NCBI GenBank assembly: GCA_013399305.1
Contig: VXAI01000096.1
Span: 2,530,737-2,594,736, forward strand
Direction: 5' to 3'
Length of the DNA: 64,000 nucleotides
Origin: Rostratula benghalensis
Lineage: Eukaryota; Chordata; Aves; Charadriiformes; Rostratulidae
Shown here in pieces: positions 60,501 through 64,000 of the stretch; within the stretch, counting starts at the first letter, position 1, and each line of letters starts with the position of its first letter. A model generated the notes under the pieces. It was given only the letters and a program-made list of their open reading frames with translations. It searched no databases and was not told where the DNA came from. Made by a program: the position numbers and the translations under genes.

Positions 60501-63133
60501 AGCCTTCCAGCAGAGGATGCTGAGTGAGTTCCCACAAGCCATTGCGATGCAGCATCCAAACCACCCGGATGACTCCATATTGCAGTGTGATGCCCAGTGT
60601 ATCCTTCAGTGGCAGGGCAAGCTACCCCTAGAAGAACACGTTTTGTGTCACAAACACAGAATGATTTGGGGTTGGAAGGGACCTCTGGAGGTCATCACGT
60701 CCAACTCCCTGTTAAAAGTATTCCCGAGATCTCCTCTTCAGGAACACTTTTGGGGAAAACTCCAAAGTGTTGGGGATGAATTCCGAAGTGTTATTTTGCA
60801 CTGTCTTTATTTCTCACATCAATTTGTAGACCTGTTGTTTGTTGGGGTTTTTTTTTTTTTTTGCAATCTCCCTTTCTTTTTAACTGCTGAACCCTTTTAT
60901 ATCTAAGGTTTTGAATCTCGATCTTCTCATTGGTGACCTGTACCAGGACTTCATGCAACCAATGCAGTGCTATATGCATTTAAGGGATGAGCCACATAAC
61001 ATTTGGTGGATCTGCAGAGGCTTTTGGAGATTTTAGTCATGAGAACACGGCTGTTTGGCTTGTGTGACCATAGGAACGATATTGTGCAGGACTTTAACCG
61101 TAAGGATGTTGTCAGCAAATGAAATCTCCCAAAATTTGTTGGTGTTTCCACTTGTCTTTTCCTAACCAGGTGTGTTTCACTCCTTTTTGCTGGGTAACAC
61201 TGATACCTTCATAGACAGGGGGGTTGTGTCCGCCTGTGTGTTTTGGCTGTTTGCTTATGCTTGCAGAGATCTTGTCTGTACCACTGAGGTTAAACCAGTT
61301 TAATTCAACTGGACTGCAAATTGATGACATAGGGACAGCTTTGGTTTGCAGAGAAAGCTGAAGTATCTACAGTGAAATTTATCAAAGGTAAACTTCAGGC
61401 ATTTACATACCCAAACACAGGAAGATCTACAAAGTGCCTGTGCCTCCCTGTAATTAAATATAATAGGAAATGTAGACATTTCAGATGTCTTGCTAAATAT
61501 TTTCTGCATCCTCAAGTAACTTCCTCTTTGGTTAATCTGGCCAGGAGGTGCTGTAACGCTGCAGGGTCTCTGAGTAGTTCCAGTCTAGGGTTCTGTTGTT
61601 TCACTTAAAAGAGTGTTGGAAAACACAGAGGAGCATGACTTTGTGCATTCACCACCCAGTTTCTTTCCGCAGTAGAGAGATATTTCCTGTTTGATGTCCC
61701 GTGGCTTTCTTTGACTACATAATTTACAGATTTACAGATCTATGCAGTGACTCCCATCCCAGACAACATAGATGTGCTACAAATGGACCGTGTCCCTGAT
61801 CGCATAAAGAGCTTTTACCGAGTCAACAACATCCGCAAATTCCGCTACGACAGGCCCTTCCACAAGGGCCCAAAGGACAAGGAGAATGAATTTAAGGTAA
61901 AAGTAGCACATGAGCAGCGTTTATCTCTTCAAGATTAATACCATCTTATTATTTTATGCTGATAGAGCTTTTCAAGTAACCGTGATGTGACTATAGTAAC
62001 TCAAGTAGCTGTTGAGTCCAACGGTTACACACCTGCTGTGATTAAAGCATTGTCCAGGTAAAAGGTAAGTTCTAGTGCCAGGACCAACGCATTTTGAAGG
62101 AATGATGGGATTTTTTCTGTTTGGCTGGAATTTTTCTTCTCTACTGCCATGTATGTCCACAATGTCTTCTTGGTCCCTGTGACAGAACCTAGTAGTCAAC
62201 CTTTACAATTTAACAGAAATGTTGAATGTGTTGCCTTAGAGCACACCAAATTCCGGTCTGGTTGTTCAAGTGACTTCCAGCAAAGTTAAGTTAATGCTCA
62301 GGAGATCAATGTATTCTTCTCTGAACTTCACGCCCTTAGCACCTGTAGCAAGAGTGCAGATGATGTGATTGTGATTCACCGCGTACCTCACATCCTCAAT
62401 TCCTCTTTGCAGAGCTTGTGGATTGAACGTACCACTCTGACCCTGACTCACAGTTTGCCTGGCATCTCTCGCTGGTTCGAAGTGGAGAGAAGAGAACTGG
62501 TAATATTCATAGTTCCTGTAATCAGGGTTTGAAATGATGAGTTACTGAGGACGTGGGATACGCAACTTAAAACTCTTGGGCTGAAATGTTGCCATTTAAA
62601 ATGATGAAGTTTACCAATGATTAAGTACATCCACCACTTAGTCGAAATAACTGCTGGGTGTCACCAGGGGAATTATTTGAGGGAACAGACAGTATAATGG
62701 AGACAGTGCCAAAAAGAAGGAATAATTGCATTGTTGCCATGTCTTCAGTGTACAGAAAGAAGTTATCACAACTCTGTGACCTGAAATACAGCACTGCCAA
62801 CGGTAAAGTTTGTTAATGTAGCTAATTTTCCACAAAGCAGTAAAGACTAAGAGAGATCACTGAACAATCCTAGAGTATCATTTCATTACAAGGAAGATAA
62901 TAAATCACAGTGAAGTGTCCATGGAATTAAAAGTGTATTTTATTGCCTTTGAGGTTGAAGTCAGTCCTTTGGAAAATGCCATTCAAGTGGTTGAGAACAA
63001 AAACCAGGAGCTGAGAACACTGATAAGCCAATACCAGCATAAACAAATGCATGGTAACATTAATCTTCTCAGCATGTGTCTGAACGGAGTGATTGATGCA
63101 GCCGTTAATGGGGGAATTGCGCGATACCAGGAG
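452..63133 (+). CDS. DOCK2: DOCK2 (dedicator of cytokinesis 2), internal part: 31 exons, spliced
   Basis: Span of a spliced gene whose exons are listed separately. The product is an atypical Rac guanine-nucleotide exchange factor of haematopoietic cells; it pairs with ELMO, binds PIP3 through DHR-1 and exchanges nucleotide on Rac through DHR-2, acting at the leading edge and the immune synapse. Joining the 31 exons gives about 1,185 codons, open throughout, with every junction GT-AG and in phase. The protein follows mammalian DOCK2 nearly residue for residue as I remember it, and clearly not DOCK1 or DOCK5: diagnostic stretches are [25 protein letters not shown] and [17 protein letters not shown]. 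The human protein is about 1,830 residues, so roughly the middle two thirds is here. The N-terminal SH3 region and the end of DHR-2 with the proline-rich tail lie outside. No broken exon is seen. Confidence 0.97.
4207..4293 (+). repeat. Pyrimidine-rich tract
   Basis: About 85 bases made largely of T and C (TTTCTTTCTC and TCTCTCCCTTTC units), imperfect. Probably simple-sequence drift. Confidence 0.7.
6916..7038 (-). mobile_element. CR1 LINE 3'-end fragment with target-site duplication
   Basis: Bases 6924-7030 are the antisense of a CR1 3' end: CACAGAATCACAGAAT octamer copies, then GGGATTGGAAGGGACCTTGA, then the usual CATCCAGTCCCATCCCCCTG block and AGAGCAGG. The piece is strongly 5'-truncated (about 107 bp). 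The 8-mer TAGAATTT occurs exactly on both sides (6916-6923 and 7031-7038), which marks it as a target-site duplication. CR1 fragments of this type are characteristic of birds. Confidence 0.9.
9637..9651 (+). repeat. A15 homopolymer
   Basis: Uninterrupted run of 15 adenines in an intron. No retrotransposed body is recognised upstream of it, so it is not called as a retroposon tail. Confidence 0.85.
10401..10525 (+). CDS. DOCK2: DOCK2 exon 2 of window (DHR-1, first C2 strands)
   Basis: Starts with GT, finishing the Gly codon, then [19 protein letters not shown] and ends in YADGEILK. Acceptor CCCCGTAG at 10400, donor GTAAGC at 10526, end in phase 0. This is the first beta-strand pair of the DHR-1 C2-like fold; the DOCK1 paralogue has DVRNDIYVTL here. 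Confidence 0.98.
10526..15343 (+). other. DOCK2: DOCK2 intron, 4.8 kb
   Basis: No gene or mobile element recognised. It contains a short perfect inverted repeat (12960-12984) and an imperfect tandem of CTTAAATAATA units around 15070-15112. Confidence 0.7.
12960..12984 (+). repeat. Perfect 9-bp inverted repeat with 7-base loop
   Basis: CTCCAATTG (12960-12968) and its exact reverse complement CAATTGGAG (12976-12984) flank AAACTTG. The stem does not extend further, so it is too short for a microRNA precursor. Confidence 0.6.
15344..15506 (+). CDS. DOCK2: DOCK2 exon 3 of window (DHR-1)
   Basis: Encodes [13 protein letters not shown], then [17 protein letters not shown] and [11 protein letters not shown]. 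The acceptor TTTGTTCCAG ends at 15343; the donor is A|GTGAGT at 15507, splitting a Thr codon. [12 protein letters not shown] with HLRFEFRH is the typical DHR-1 core. The following 493-bp intron shows nothing recognisable. Confidence 0.98.
16000..16106 (+). CDS. DOCK2: DOCK2 exon 4 of window (DHR-1)
   Basis: Encodes [25 protein letters not shown] and HELYVYK. Acceptor GCTACAG at 15999, donor GTACCA at 16107, which is weaker than consensus. The open frame reaching back into the upstream intron and forward to 16175 is read-through, not extra exon. The next intron (16107-16776) holds nothing recognisable. Confidence 0.97.
16777..16948 (+). CDS. DOCK2: DOCK2 exon 5 of window (end of DHR-1)
   Basis: Encodes [19 protein letters not shown], then [17 protein letters not shown] and [10 protein letters not shown]. 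Acceptor CTGCAG at 16776, donor G|GTAAGC at 16949. The STKLTQN segment closes DHR-1 in the DOCK-A/B group. The next intron (16949-17628) is AT-rich with no recognised element. Confidence 0.98.
17629..17726 (+). CDS. DOCK2: DOCK2 exon 6 of window (start of helical scaffold)
   Basis: Completes a Val codon, then [17 protein letters not shown] and HVSGEEIVK. Acceptor TTCTGCAG at 17628, donor GTACTA at 17727, which is weak. The frame stays open 52 codons into the intron (to 17882), but the normal next exon [10 protein letters not shown] is present, so that extension is treated as intronic. Confidence 0.97.
17727..19647 (+). other. DOCK2: DOCK2 intron, 1.9 kb
   Basis: No repeat, gene or structured element recognised. 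Confidence 0.7.
19648..19731 (+). CDS. DOCK2: DOCK2 exon 7 of window
   Basis: Encodes exactly 28 codons: [19 protein letters not shown] then YGLLVFQSL. Acceptor CATTGTAG at 19647, donor GTAAGC at 19732, both ends phase 0. The following 345-bp intron has nothing recognisable. Confidence 0.97.
20077..20177 (+). CDS. DOCK2: DOCK2 exon 8 of window
   Basis: Encodes [18 protein letters not shown], then [15 protein letters not shown] and two bases of a Lys codon. Acceptor CTCCTGCAG at 20076, donor GTAGGT at 20178. The end is set at 20177, not after AAG, because the next exon begins with the third base of the codon. Confidence 0.96.
20178..21524 (+). other. DOCK2: DOCK2 intron, 1.3 kb
   Basis: Contains a T-rich stretch at 20402-20433. 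Nothing else recognised. Confidence 0.7.
21525..21606 (+). CDS. DOCK2: DOCK2 exon 9 of window
   Basis: One base completes Lys, then [19 protein letters not shown] and DHIQEAMR. Acceptor CATTCAG at 21524, donor GTAGGT at 21607. A second GT (GTATCC, 21611) lies 4 bases on but would break the frame. Confidence 0.96.
21607..27547 (+). other. DOCK2: DOCK2 intron, 5.9 kb
   Basis: Second largest intron. Between about 23.7 and 25.0 kb the minus strand carries several open segments with splice-like borders (listed separately). The rest shows no recognised element. Confidence 0.7.
23717..24962 (-). pseudogene. Antisense cluster of exon-like fragments, unidentified
   Basis: On the minus strand, 24343-24158 is an open segment of 61 codons (starting [15 protein letters not shown]) with a pyrimidine-rich AAATTCAG acceptor before it and a consensus AAG|GTAAGC donor after it. 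Further on, 23968-23744 is open for 75 codons and includes a CAG|GTAGGC donor site (last exon-like base 23794). A GAG|GTAAGT donor follows at 23717. Upstream, about 24960-24790 is an open segment ([16 protein letters not shown]) after a TGTTCAG acceptor. The segments do not join into one clean frame; stops at 23971-23969 and 23743-23741 interrupt. I do not recognise the protein. It could be a decayed nested gene, a pseudogene, an old mobile element or chance. Confidence 0.3.
27548..27718 (+). CDS. DOCK2: DOCK2 exon 10 of window
   Basis: Fifty-seven codons: [20 protein letters not shown], then [17 protein letters not shown] and [14 protein letters not shown]. Acceptor CCTTAAG at 27547, donor CAG|GTTTGC at 27719. 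This belongs to the helical scaffold between DHR-1 and DHR-2; the [13 protein letters not shown] helix is shared, with changes, by DOCK1. Confidence 0.98.
27719..31361 (+). other. DOCK2: DOCK2 intron, 3.6 kb
   Basis: Holds a T13 run (28844-28856) and a purine-rich plus strand around 30243-30560 with a G-quadruplex candidate. That skew suppresses stops on both strands and explains the 105- and 148-codon ORFs there. Confidence 0.7.
30419..30449 (+). other. G-quadruplex candidate in purine-rich tract
   Basis: Four G runs (GGG, GGGGG, GGGG, GGGG) with loops of 9, 2 and 4 bases, on the coding strand of the DOCK2 intron. Confidence 0.5.
31362..31554 (+). CDS. DOCK2: DOCK2 exon 11 of window
   Basis: Encodes [18 protein letters not shown], then [19 protein letters not shown] and [17 protein letters not shown]. 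Acceptor GTTCCCAG at 31361, donor G|GTGAGA at 31555. Locally GC-rich compared with the surrounding introns, as usual for exons here. Confidence 0.98.
31555..33338 (+). other. DOCK2: DOCK2 intron, 1.8 kb
   Basis: No element recognised on either strand. Confidence 0.7.
33339..33466 (+). CDS. DOCK2: DOCK2 exon 12 of window
   Basis: Completes a Glu codon, then [20 protein letters not shown] and [20 protein letters not shown]. Acceptor CTTGCAG at 33338, donor GTAATG at 33467. The next intron (33467-34445) carries a T18 run at 33492-33509. Confidence 0.98.
33492..33509 (+). repeat. T18 homopolymer
   Basis: Eighteen thymines starting 26 bases after an exon donor. Not part of an acceptor tract. Confidence 0.85.
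34446..34592 (+). CDS. DOCK2: DOCK2 exon 13 of window, with internal cryptic donor
   Basis: Forty-nine codons: [20 protein letters not shown], then [16 protein letters not shown] and [13 protein letters not shown]. Acceptor ACACTGTAG at 34445. The end is set at 34592 (donor GTTAGT, weak) because mammalian DOCK2 contains the [13 protein letters not shown] segment. Inside the exon, GCG|GTAAGA at 34551 looks like a better donor and is in frame; its use would remove 14 residues including CPQC. Confidence 0.95.
35651..35774. other. Assembly gap (124 N)
   Basis: Unsequenced bases. The true length and content are unknown. The ORF that appears to cross it is an artefact of translating N as open. Confidence 0.99.
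35925..36030 (+). mobile_element. MIR/CORE-SINE-like relic
   Basis: Contains CCTGGGACAGATTGCTTAAC, then TTCTCTGTGCTTTGCTTTCA and TATAAAATGGGGGAG. This matches the MIR core (ACCTTGGGCAAGTTACTTAA, CTCTCTGTGCCTCAGTTTCC, TGTAAAATGGGG) in order and spacing, in plus orientation. The tail AAGGCACTTTGGGATACTG resembles the CACTTTGAGATCCT end of related amniote SINEs. It is old and diverged, so its borders are approximate. Confidence 0.75.
36659..36757 (+). CDS. DOCK2: DOCK2 exon 14 of window
   Basis: Thirty-three codons: [19 protein letters not shown], then [14 protein letters not shown]. Acceptor CTCAACAG at 36658, donor GTACAG at 36758. Phase 0 at both ends, so skipping would be frame-neutral. Confidence 0.97.
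36758..38204 (+). other. DOCK2: DOCK2 intron, 1.4 kb
   Basis: Contains the longest ORF of the window on the minus strand (37447-38040, listed separately). No repeat recognised. Confidence 0.7.
37447..38040 (-). other. Long antisense ORF, 197 codons, unidentified
   Basis: Open from an ATG at 38040 (purine at -3) with no stop for 197 codons, inside a DOCK2 intron on the opposite strand. The predicted product is basic and cysteine-rich in places ([14 protein letters not shown]), with a polar middle part (about residues 95-145). No domain, signal or family is recognised and no promoter or polyadenylation signal was found. It may be chance; the rough expectation for an ORF this long in 64 kb of AT-rich DNA is well below one. 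Confidence 0.2.
38205..38299 (+). CDS. DOCK2: DOCK2 exon 15 of window
   Basis: Encodes [20 protein letters not shown], then [11 protein letters not shown] and two bases of Asn. Acceptor TGTGGTAG at 38204, donor GTAAGT at 38300 (perfect consensus). [11 protein letters not shown] corresponds to YPFDWVIMNMV of DOCK1. The next intron (38300-39190) has nothing recognisable. Confidence 0.98.
39191..39266 (+). CDS. DOCK2: DOCK2 exon 16 of window
   Basis: Completes Asn, then [17 protein letters not shown] and TETDFDFK. Acceptor CTGCCTGCAG at 39190, donor GTAAGA at 39267. Confidence 0.97.
39830..39851 (+). repeat. G13 run followed by further G runs
   Basis: Thirteen guanines (39830-39842), then AGGGGTGGG. 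It is a quadruplex candidate and a likely length-variable tract in the intron 39267-40163. Confidence 0.75.
40164..40264 (+). CDS. DOCK2: DOCK2 exon 17 of window
   Basis: Encodes [20 protein letters not shown], then [13 protein letters not shown] and two bases of Lys. Acceptor GTCTCACAG at 40163, donor GTAAGA at 40265. The ENATPAK part is where it departs most from the mammalian sequence as I recall it; the flanks are identical. Confidence 0.97.
40532..40590 (+). CDS. DOCK2: DOCK2 exon 18 of window
   Basis: Short exon (59 bases): completes Lys, then [19 protein letters not shown] and one base of Gly. Acceptor CTCTTTCAG at 40531, donor GTATGT at 40591. Separated from the previous exon by a 267-bp intron. 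Confidence 0.97.
40591..42506 (+). other. DOCK2: DOCK2 intron, 1.9 kb
   Basis: Contains an A13 run at 41148-41160. Nothing else recognised. Confidence 0.7.
42507..42655 (+). CDS. DOCK2: DOCK2 exon 19 of window
   Basis: Completes Gly, then [35 protein letters not shown] and [14 protein letters not shown]. Acceptor GTTGTACAG at 42506, donor GTGAAG at 42656. [14 protein letters not shown] separates DOCK2 from DOCK1 (MMQCEFHSTRSFQM). Confidence 0.98.
42656..45231 (+). other. DOCK2: DOCK2 intron, 2.6 kb
   Basis: Contains an ATT microsatellite (43607-43646). No other element recognised. Confidence 0.7.
43607..43646 (+). repeat. (ATT)n microsatellite
   Basis: About 40 bases of ATT triplets with two C interruptions. 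Confidence 0.9.
45232..45317 (+). CDS. DOCK2: DOCK2 exon 20 of window
   Basis: Encodes [20 protein letters not shown], then NYRELFSL and two bases of Leu. Acceptor TTTGTGCAG at 45231, donor GTAAGC at 45318. Confidence 0.97.
45318..47153 (+). other. DOCK2: DOCK2 intron, 1.8 kb
   Basis: Nothing recognised apart from a T-rich run near 46301. Confidence 0.7.
47154..47180 (+). CDS. DOCK2: DOCK2 exon 21 of window: 27-base microexon
   Basis: Only 27 bases: one base completes Leu, then TQLFGPYP and two bases of Ser. Acceptor TGGAGCAG at 47153, donor GTAAGA at 47181. Phases on both sides fit and [14 protein letters not shown] is the mammalian DOCK2 sequence, so this tiny exon is required. The intron after it is only 121 bp. 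Confidence 0.96.
47302..47397 (+). CDS. DOCK2: DOCK2 exon 22 of window
   Basis: Completes Ser, then [18 protein letters not shown] and [13 protein letters not shown]. Acceptor CCAAACAG at 47301, donor GTAACT at 47398. [10 protein letters not shown] is shared across the DOCK-A group just before DHR-2. Confidence 0.98.
47398..49119 (+). other. DOCK2: DOCK2 intron, 1.7 kb
   Basis: Contains a short GA/AC-rich simple stretch near 47970-48008. Nothing else recognised. Confidence 0.65.
49120..49180 (+). CDS. DOCK2: DOCK2 exon 23 of window
   Basis: Completes Arg, then [20 protein letters not shown] (20 codons). Acceptor CTTTTGTAG at 49119, donor GTAAAG at 49181. It immediately precedes DHR-2. Confidence 0.97.
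49305..49445 (-). mobile_element. Old CR1 LINE fragment
   Basis: Antisense of the CR1 3' part: CCCTGGAGGTCTCTGGTCCA, then CTCTGCTTAAAGCAGGGCC, GGTCAGGTTCTTCTGAGCC, TTGTCCAGCTGAGTTCCGAG and an ACAGAGGTTCTGTAACTCTC end. These follow the CR1 order closely but with many substitutions, and the octamer end is lost. Borders are approximate; it sits in the 467-bp intron between two exons. Confidence 0.8.
49648..49741 (+). CDS. DOCK2: DOCK2 exon 24 of window (start of DHR-2)
   Basis: Encodes [19 protein letters not shown], then [12 protein letters not shown] and one base of Glu. Acceptor TTTTACAG at 49647, donor GTAAGA at 49742. [14 protein letters not shown] is the conserved opening of DHR-2 lobe A, the helical dimerisation lobe. 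The next intron (49742-50440) shows nothing recognisable. Confidence 0.98.
50441..50589 (+). CDS. DOCK2: DOCK2 exon 25 of window (DHR-2 lobe A)
   Basis: Completes Glu, then [36 protein letters not shown] and [13 protein letters not shown]. Acceptor TTCCAACAG at 50440, donor GTATGC at 50590. [15 protein letters not shown] matches EAAYTLLLHAKLLKW of DOCK1. Confidence 0.98.
50590..55150 (+). other. DOCK2: DOCK2 intron, 4.6 kb
   Basis: Contains a G12 run (52167-52178). Several ORFs of 60-130 codons look random. No mobile element recognised. Confidence 0.65.
52167..52178 (+). repeat. G12 homopolymer
   Basis: Twelve uninterrupted guanines in an intron. Confidence 0.85.
55151..55237 (+). CDS. DOCK2: DOCK2 exon 26 of window (DHR-2 lobe A)
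   Basis: Twenty-nine codons: [18 protein letters not shown], then [11 protein letters not shown]. Acceptor GTTTCACAG at 55150, donor GTAAGT at 55238. Phase 0 at both ends. Confidence 0.98.
55490..55512 (+). other. G-quadruplex candidate, telomere-like
   Basis: GGGG-TT-GGGG-TTTTT-GGG-TT-GGG: four G runs with loops of 2, 5 and 2 bases. It is followed by T7GG and, 28 bases on, by A6C7 (55541-55553), which could instead pair with the G/T side as a hairpin. Confidence 0.65.
56565..56640 (+). mobile_element. Possible MIR-like SINE piece
   Basis: AATCTCAGCTTTGCCAGTAA resembles the MIR stretch AATCCCAGCTCTGCCACTTA, with a GTGAGCCAGGCAACG lead-in. No second conserved block follows, so this is weak. 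Confidence 0.3.
56918..57022 (+). CDS. DOCK2: DOCK2 exon 27 of window (DHR-2 lobe A end)
   Basis: Thirty-five codons: [20 protein letters not shown], then [15 protein letters not shown]. Acceptor CTCCCCAG at 56917, donor GTAAGC at 57023. [15 protein letters not shown] is the conserved lead into lobe B (DOCK1 has YFAVGYYGQGFPTFLR). Confidence 0.98.
57023..60456 (+). other. DOCK2: DOCK2 intron, 3.4 kb
   Basis: No gene or repeat recognised; short ORFs on both strands around 59.2-59.7 kb overlap each other and look random. Confidence 0.65.
60457..60598 (+). CDS. DOCK2: DOCK2 exon 28 of window (DHR-2 lobe B)
   Basis: Encodes [20 protein letters not shown], then [20 protein letters not shown] and ILQCDAQ, plus one base of Tyr. 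Acceptor TTCTTGCAG at 60456, donor GTATCC at 60599, weak. The end is fixed by the next exon, which starts AT and completes Tyr. A CR1 piece begins about 55 bases after the donor. Confidence 0.97.
60654..60712 (-). mobile_element. Short CR1 LINE 3'-end fragment
   Basis: CACAGAATGATTTGGGGTTG, then GAAGGGACCTCTGGAGGTCA and CGTCCAACTCCCTG: the antisense of the CR1 3' end, well conserved. It is only about 60 bp and no target-site duplication is evident. It lies in the 1.1-kb intron 60599-61729, otherwise featureless. Confidence 0.88.
61730..61896 (+). CDS. DOCK2: DOCK2 exon 29 of window (DHR-2 lobe B)
   Basis: Completes Tyr, then [38 protein letters not shown] and [17 protein letters not shown]. 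Acceptor AATTTACAG at 61729, donor GTAAAA at 61897. A second TTTACAG lies 8 bases into the exon but would shift the frame. SFYRVN and the RPF/RPI.KG motif are shared across DOCK-A. The next intron (61897-62412) has nothing recognisable. Confidence 0.98.
62413..62499 (+). CDS. DOCK2: DOCK2 exon 30 of window (DHR-2 lobe B/C)
   Basis: Twenty-nine codons: [20 protein letters not shown], then WFEVERREL. Acceptor TCTTTGCAG at 62412, donor GTAATA at 62500. WIERT..T...LPGI.RWFEV is a hallmark of DHR-2. The next intron (62500-62953) has nothing recognisable. Confidence 0.98.
62954..63133 (+). CDS. DOCK2: DOCK2 exon 31 of window (DHR-2 lobe C, catalytic)
   Basis: Sixty codons: [20 protein letters not shown], then [20 protein letters not shown] and [15 protein letters not shown]. 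Acceptor GCCTTTGAG at 62953, donor GTAAGC at 63134. It contains SPLENAI and the loop with the nucleotide-sensor valine (GTT at 63104-63106 in DAAVNGG; Val1538 of human DOCK2 as I recall), which expels GDP-Mg from Rac. The rest of lobe C and the C-terminal tail are beyond the window. Confidence 0.98.
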
Positions 63134-64000
63134 GTAAGCCAGAATCTGCCTCTGAATTTCGTATCATCTTTTCTCAGTTTAATTCCCATTTCTGTTTCAA
63201 AGAGAGTATGACATAATAAGATAAGGCGTTTTCAAGCACATTATCTAAATAGGAGGTGAAACCCCCTACTTGGTGATTCTGCATCAGTGCTTGCATAGCC
63301 AGCTTGCATAGCCACGCCTCACCAGGAGGATGCAGAGGCTGGGATATCGCACTGAAGGAGGTACCGTTGACGGGGGGGTTCTCAAGAATGGGACTTGCCT
63401 TACCTGGAAATCCTGACTTGGCAGATAGAACAGTGAAATATGTTCTTTTATACTGCTGACACTATAAATCCATTTTGCAATAGAGACAGTGGGACTCGTA
63501 ATAATGGGGACTGATTTGGCCTGTAATCAGGAAGAGCTTCTAATTCATGCTACCTGACCATTATCTTTTCTTGGCCTAATTTCAGACTTGCTGTAACCCT
63601 ACACTACACAGTAGTTTAGCTTAGTATTTAGTTTACCTGGCATGATCTTGGGCGAGCTGTTACTCACACTCCGCATTGCACAAGGTAGGTCTAGGGTCAA
63701 ATACTGAAGAAGGGCAGCAGCCGTCCAGGGGCGTGGGACCTGTCTTCCCTACAGCGCCGTGAAGAGAACACTCTTCACCCTACACGTTAGTTACCACTTT
63801 ACTCAATTCCTTGAACTTCAGGCAGTTACGTGAAGAAAGCTAAAATAAATTCAAATAACTGGATGATACAAGGCTTAGGGGTACTGCTCACCACTGTCAC
63901 ATGGGGAAACTTGGTCACGTTCTCGATTCAATGGAATCATCAAGGTTGCTAAAACCATACTCTAGGTTTACCTGGGAGCCAGAGTGCTGACAGCAATACA
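63134..64000 (+). other. DOCK2: DOCK2 intron, 5' part
   Basis: No further DOCK2 exon (expected to begin AFF) is found to the window end. A 13-bp tandem duplication (GCTTGCATAGCCA twice) lies at 63289-63314. Confidence 0.75.

Noticed and set aside
452..63133. Assignment to DOCK1 or DOCK5
   Set aside because: DHR-2 and the region before it ([42 protein letters not shown]) match DOCK2 and clearly differ from DOCK1 as remembered.

Overview
The window is one stretch of vertebrate, almost certainly avian, nuclear DNA. The evidence for a bird is three fragments of CR1 (the dominant avian LINE), compact introns, and exons almost identical to mammalian orthologues at the protein level. The species cannot be read from the window. 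There are no bacterial-style genes, RNA genes or CRISPR arrays.

All the supportable coding sequence belongs to one plus-strand gene, DOCK2, the haematopoietic Rac guanine-nucleotide exchange factor. Thirty-one internal exons run from 452 to 63133. All have GT-AG borders and matching phases, and together give about 1,185 codons with no frameshift or stop. Both ends of the gene lie outside: the N-terminal SH3 region is upstream, and the end of DHR-2 with the C-terminal tail is downstream.

Region by region: 452-16948 ends with the DHR-1 (C2-like, phosphoinositide-binding) domain; 17629-49180 encodes the helical scaffold; 49648-63133 encodes DHR-2, the catalytic Rac-exchange domain, as far as the nucleotide-sensor valine. 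The gene product works with ELMO proteins at the membrane: DHR-1 docks on PIP3 and DHR-2 loads Rac with GTP to drive leukocyte migration and synapse formation.

The introns hold mostly unremarkable sequence. Exceptions are the CR1 pieces (one with an 8-bp target-site duplication), a MIR/CORE-SINE-like relic, homopolymer and ATT tracts, several G-quadruplex candidates, one assembly gap (35651-35774), an antisense cluster of exon-like fragments (about 23.7-25.0 kb) and an unusually long antisense ORF (37447-38040). I see no convincing undescribed system. The items most worth checking are the antisense cluster, an in-frame cryptic donor that would remove a CxxC segment, and the absence here of the antisense nested gene INSYN2B known from human DOCK2.
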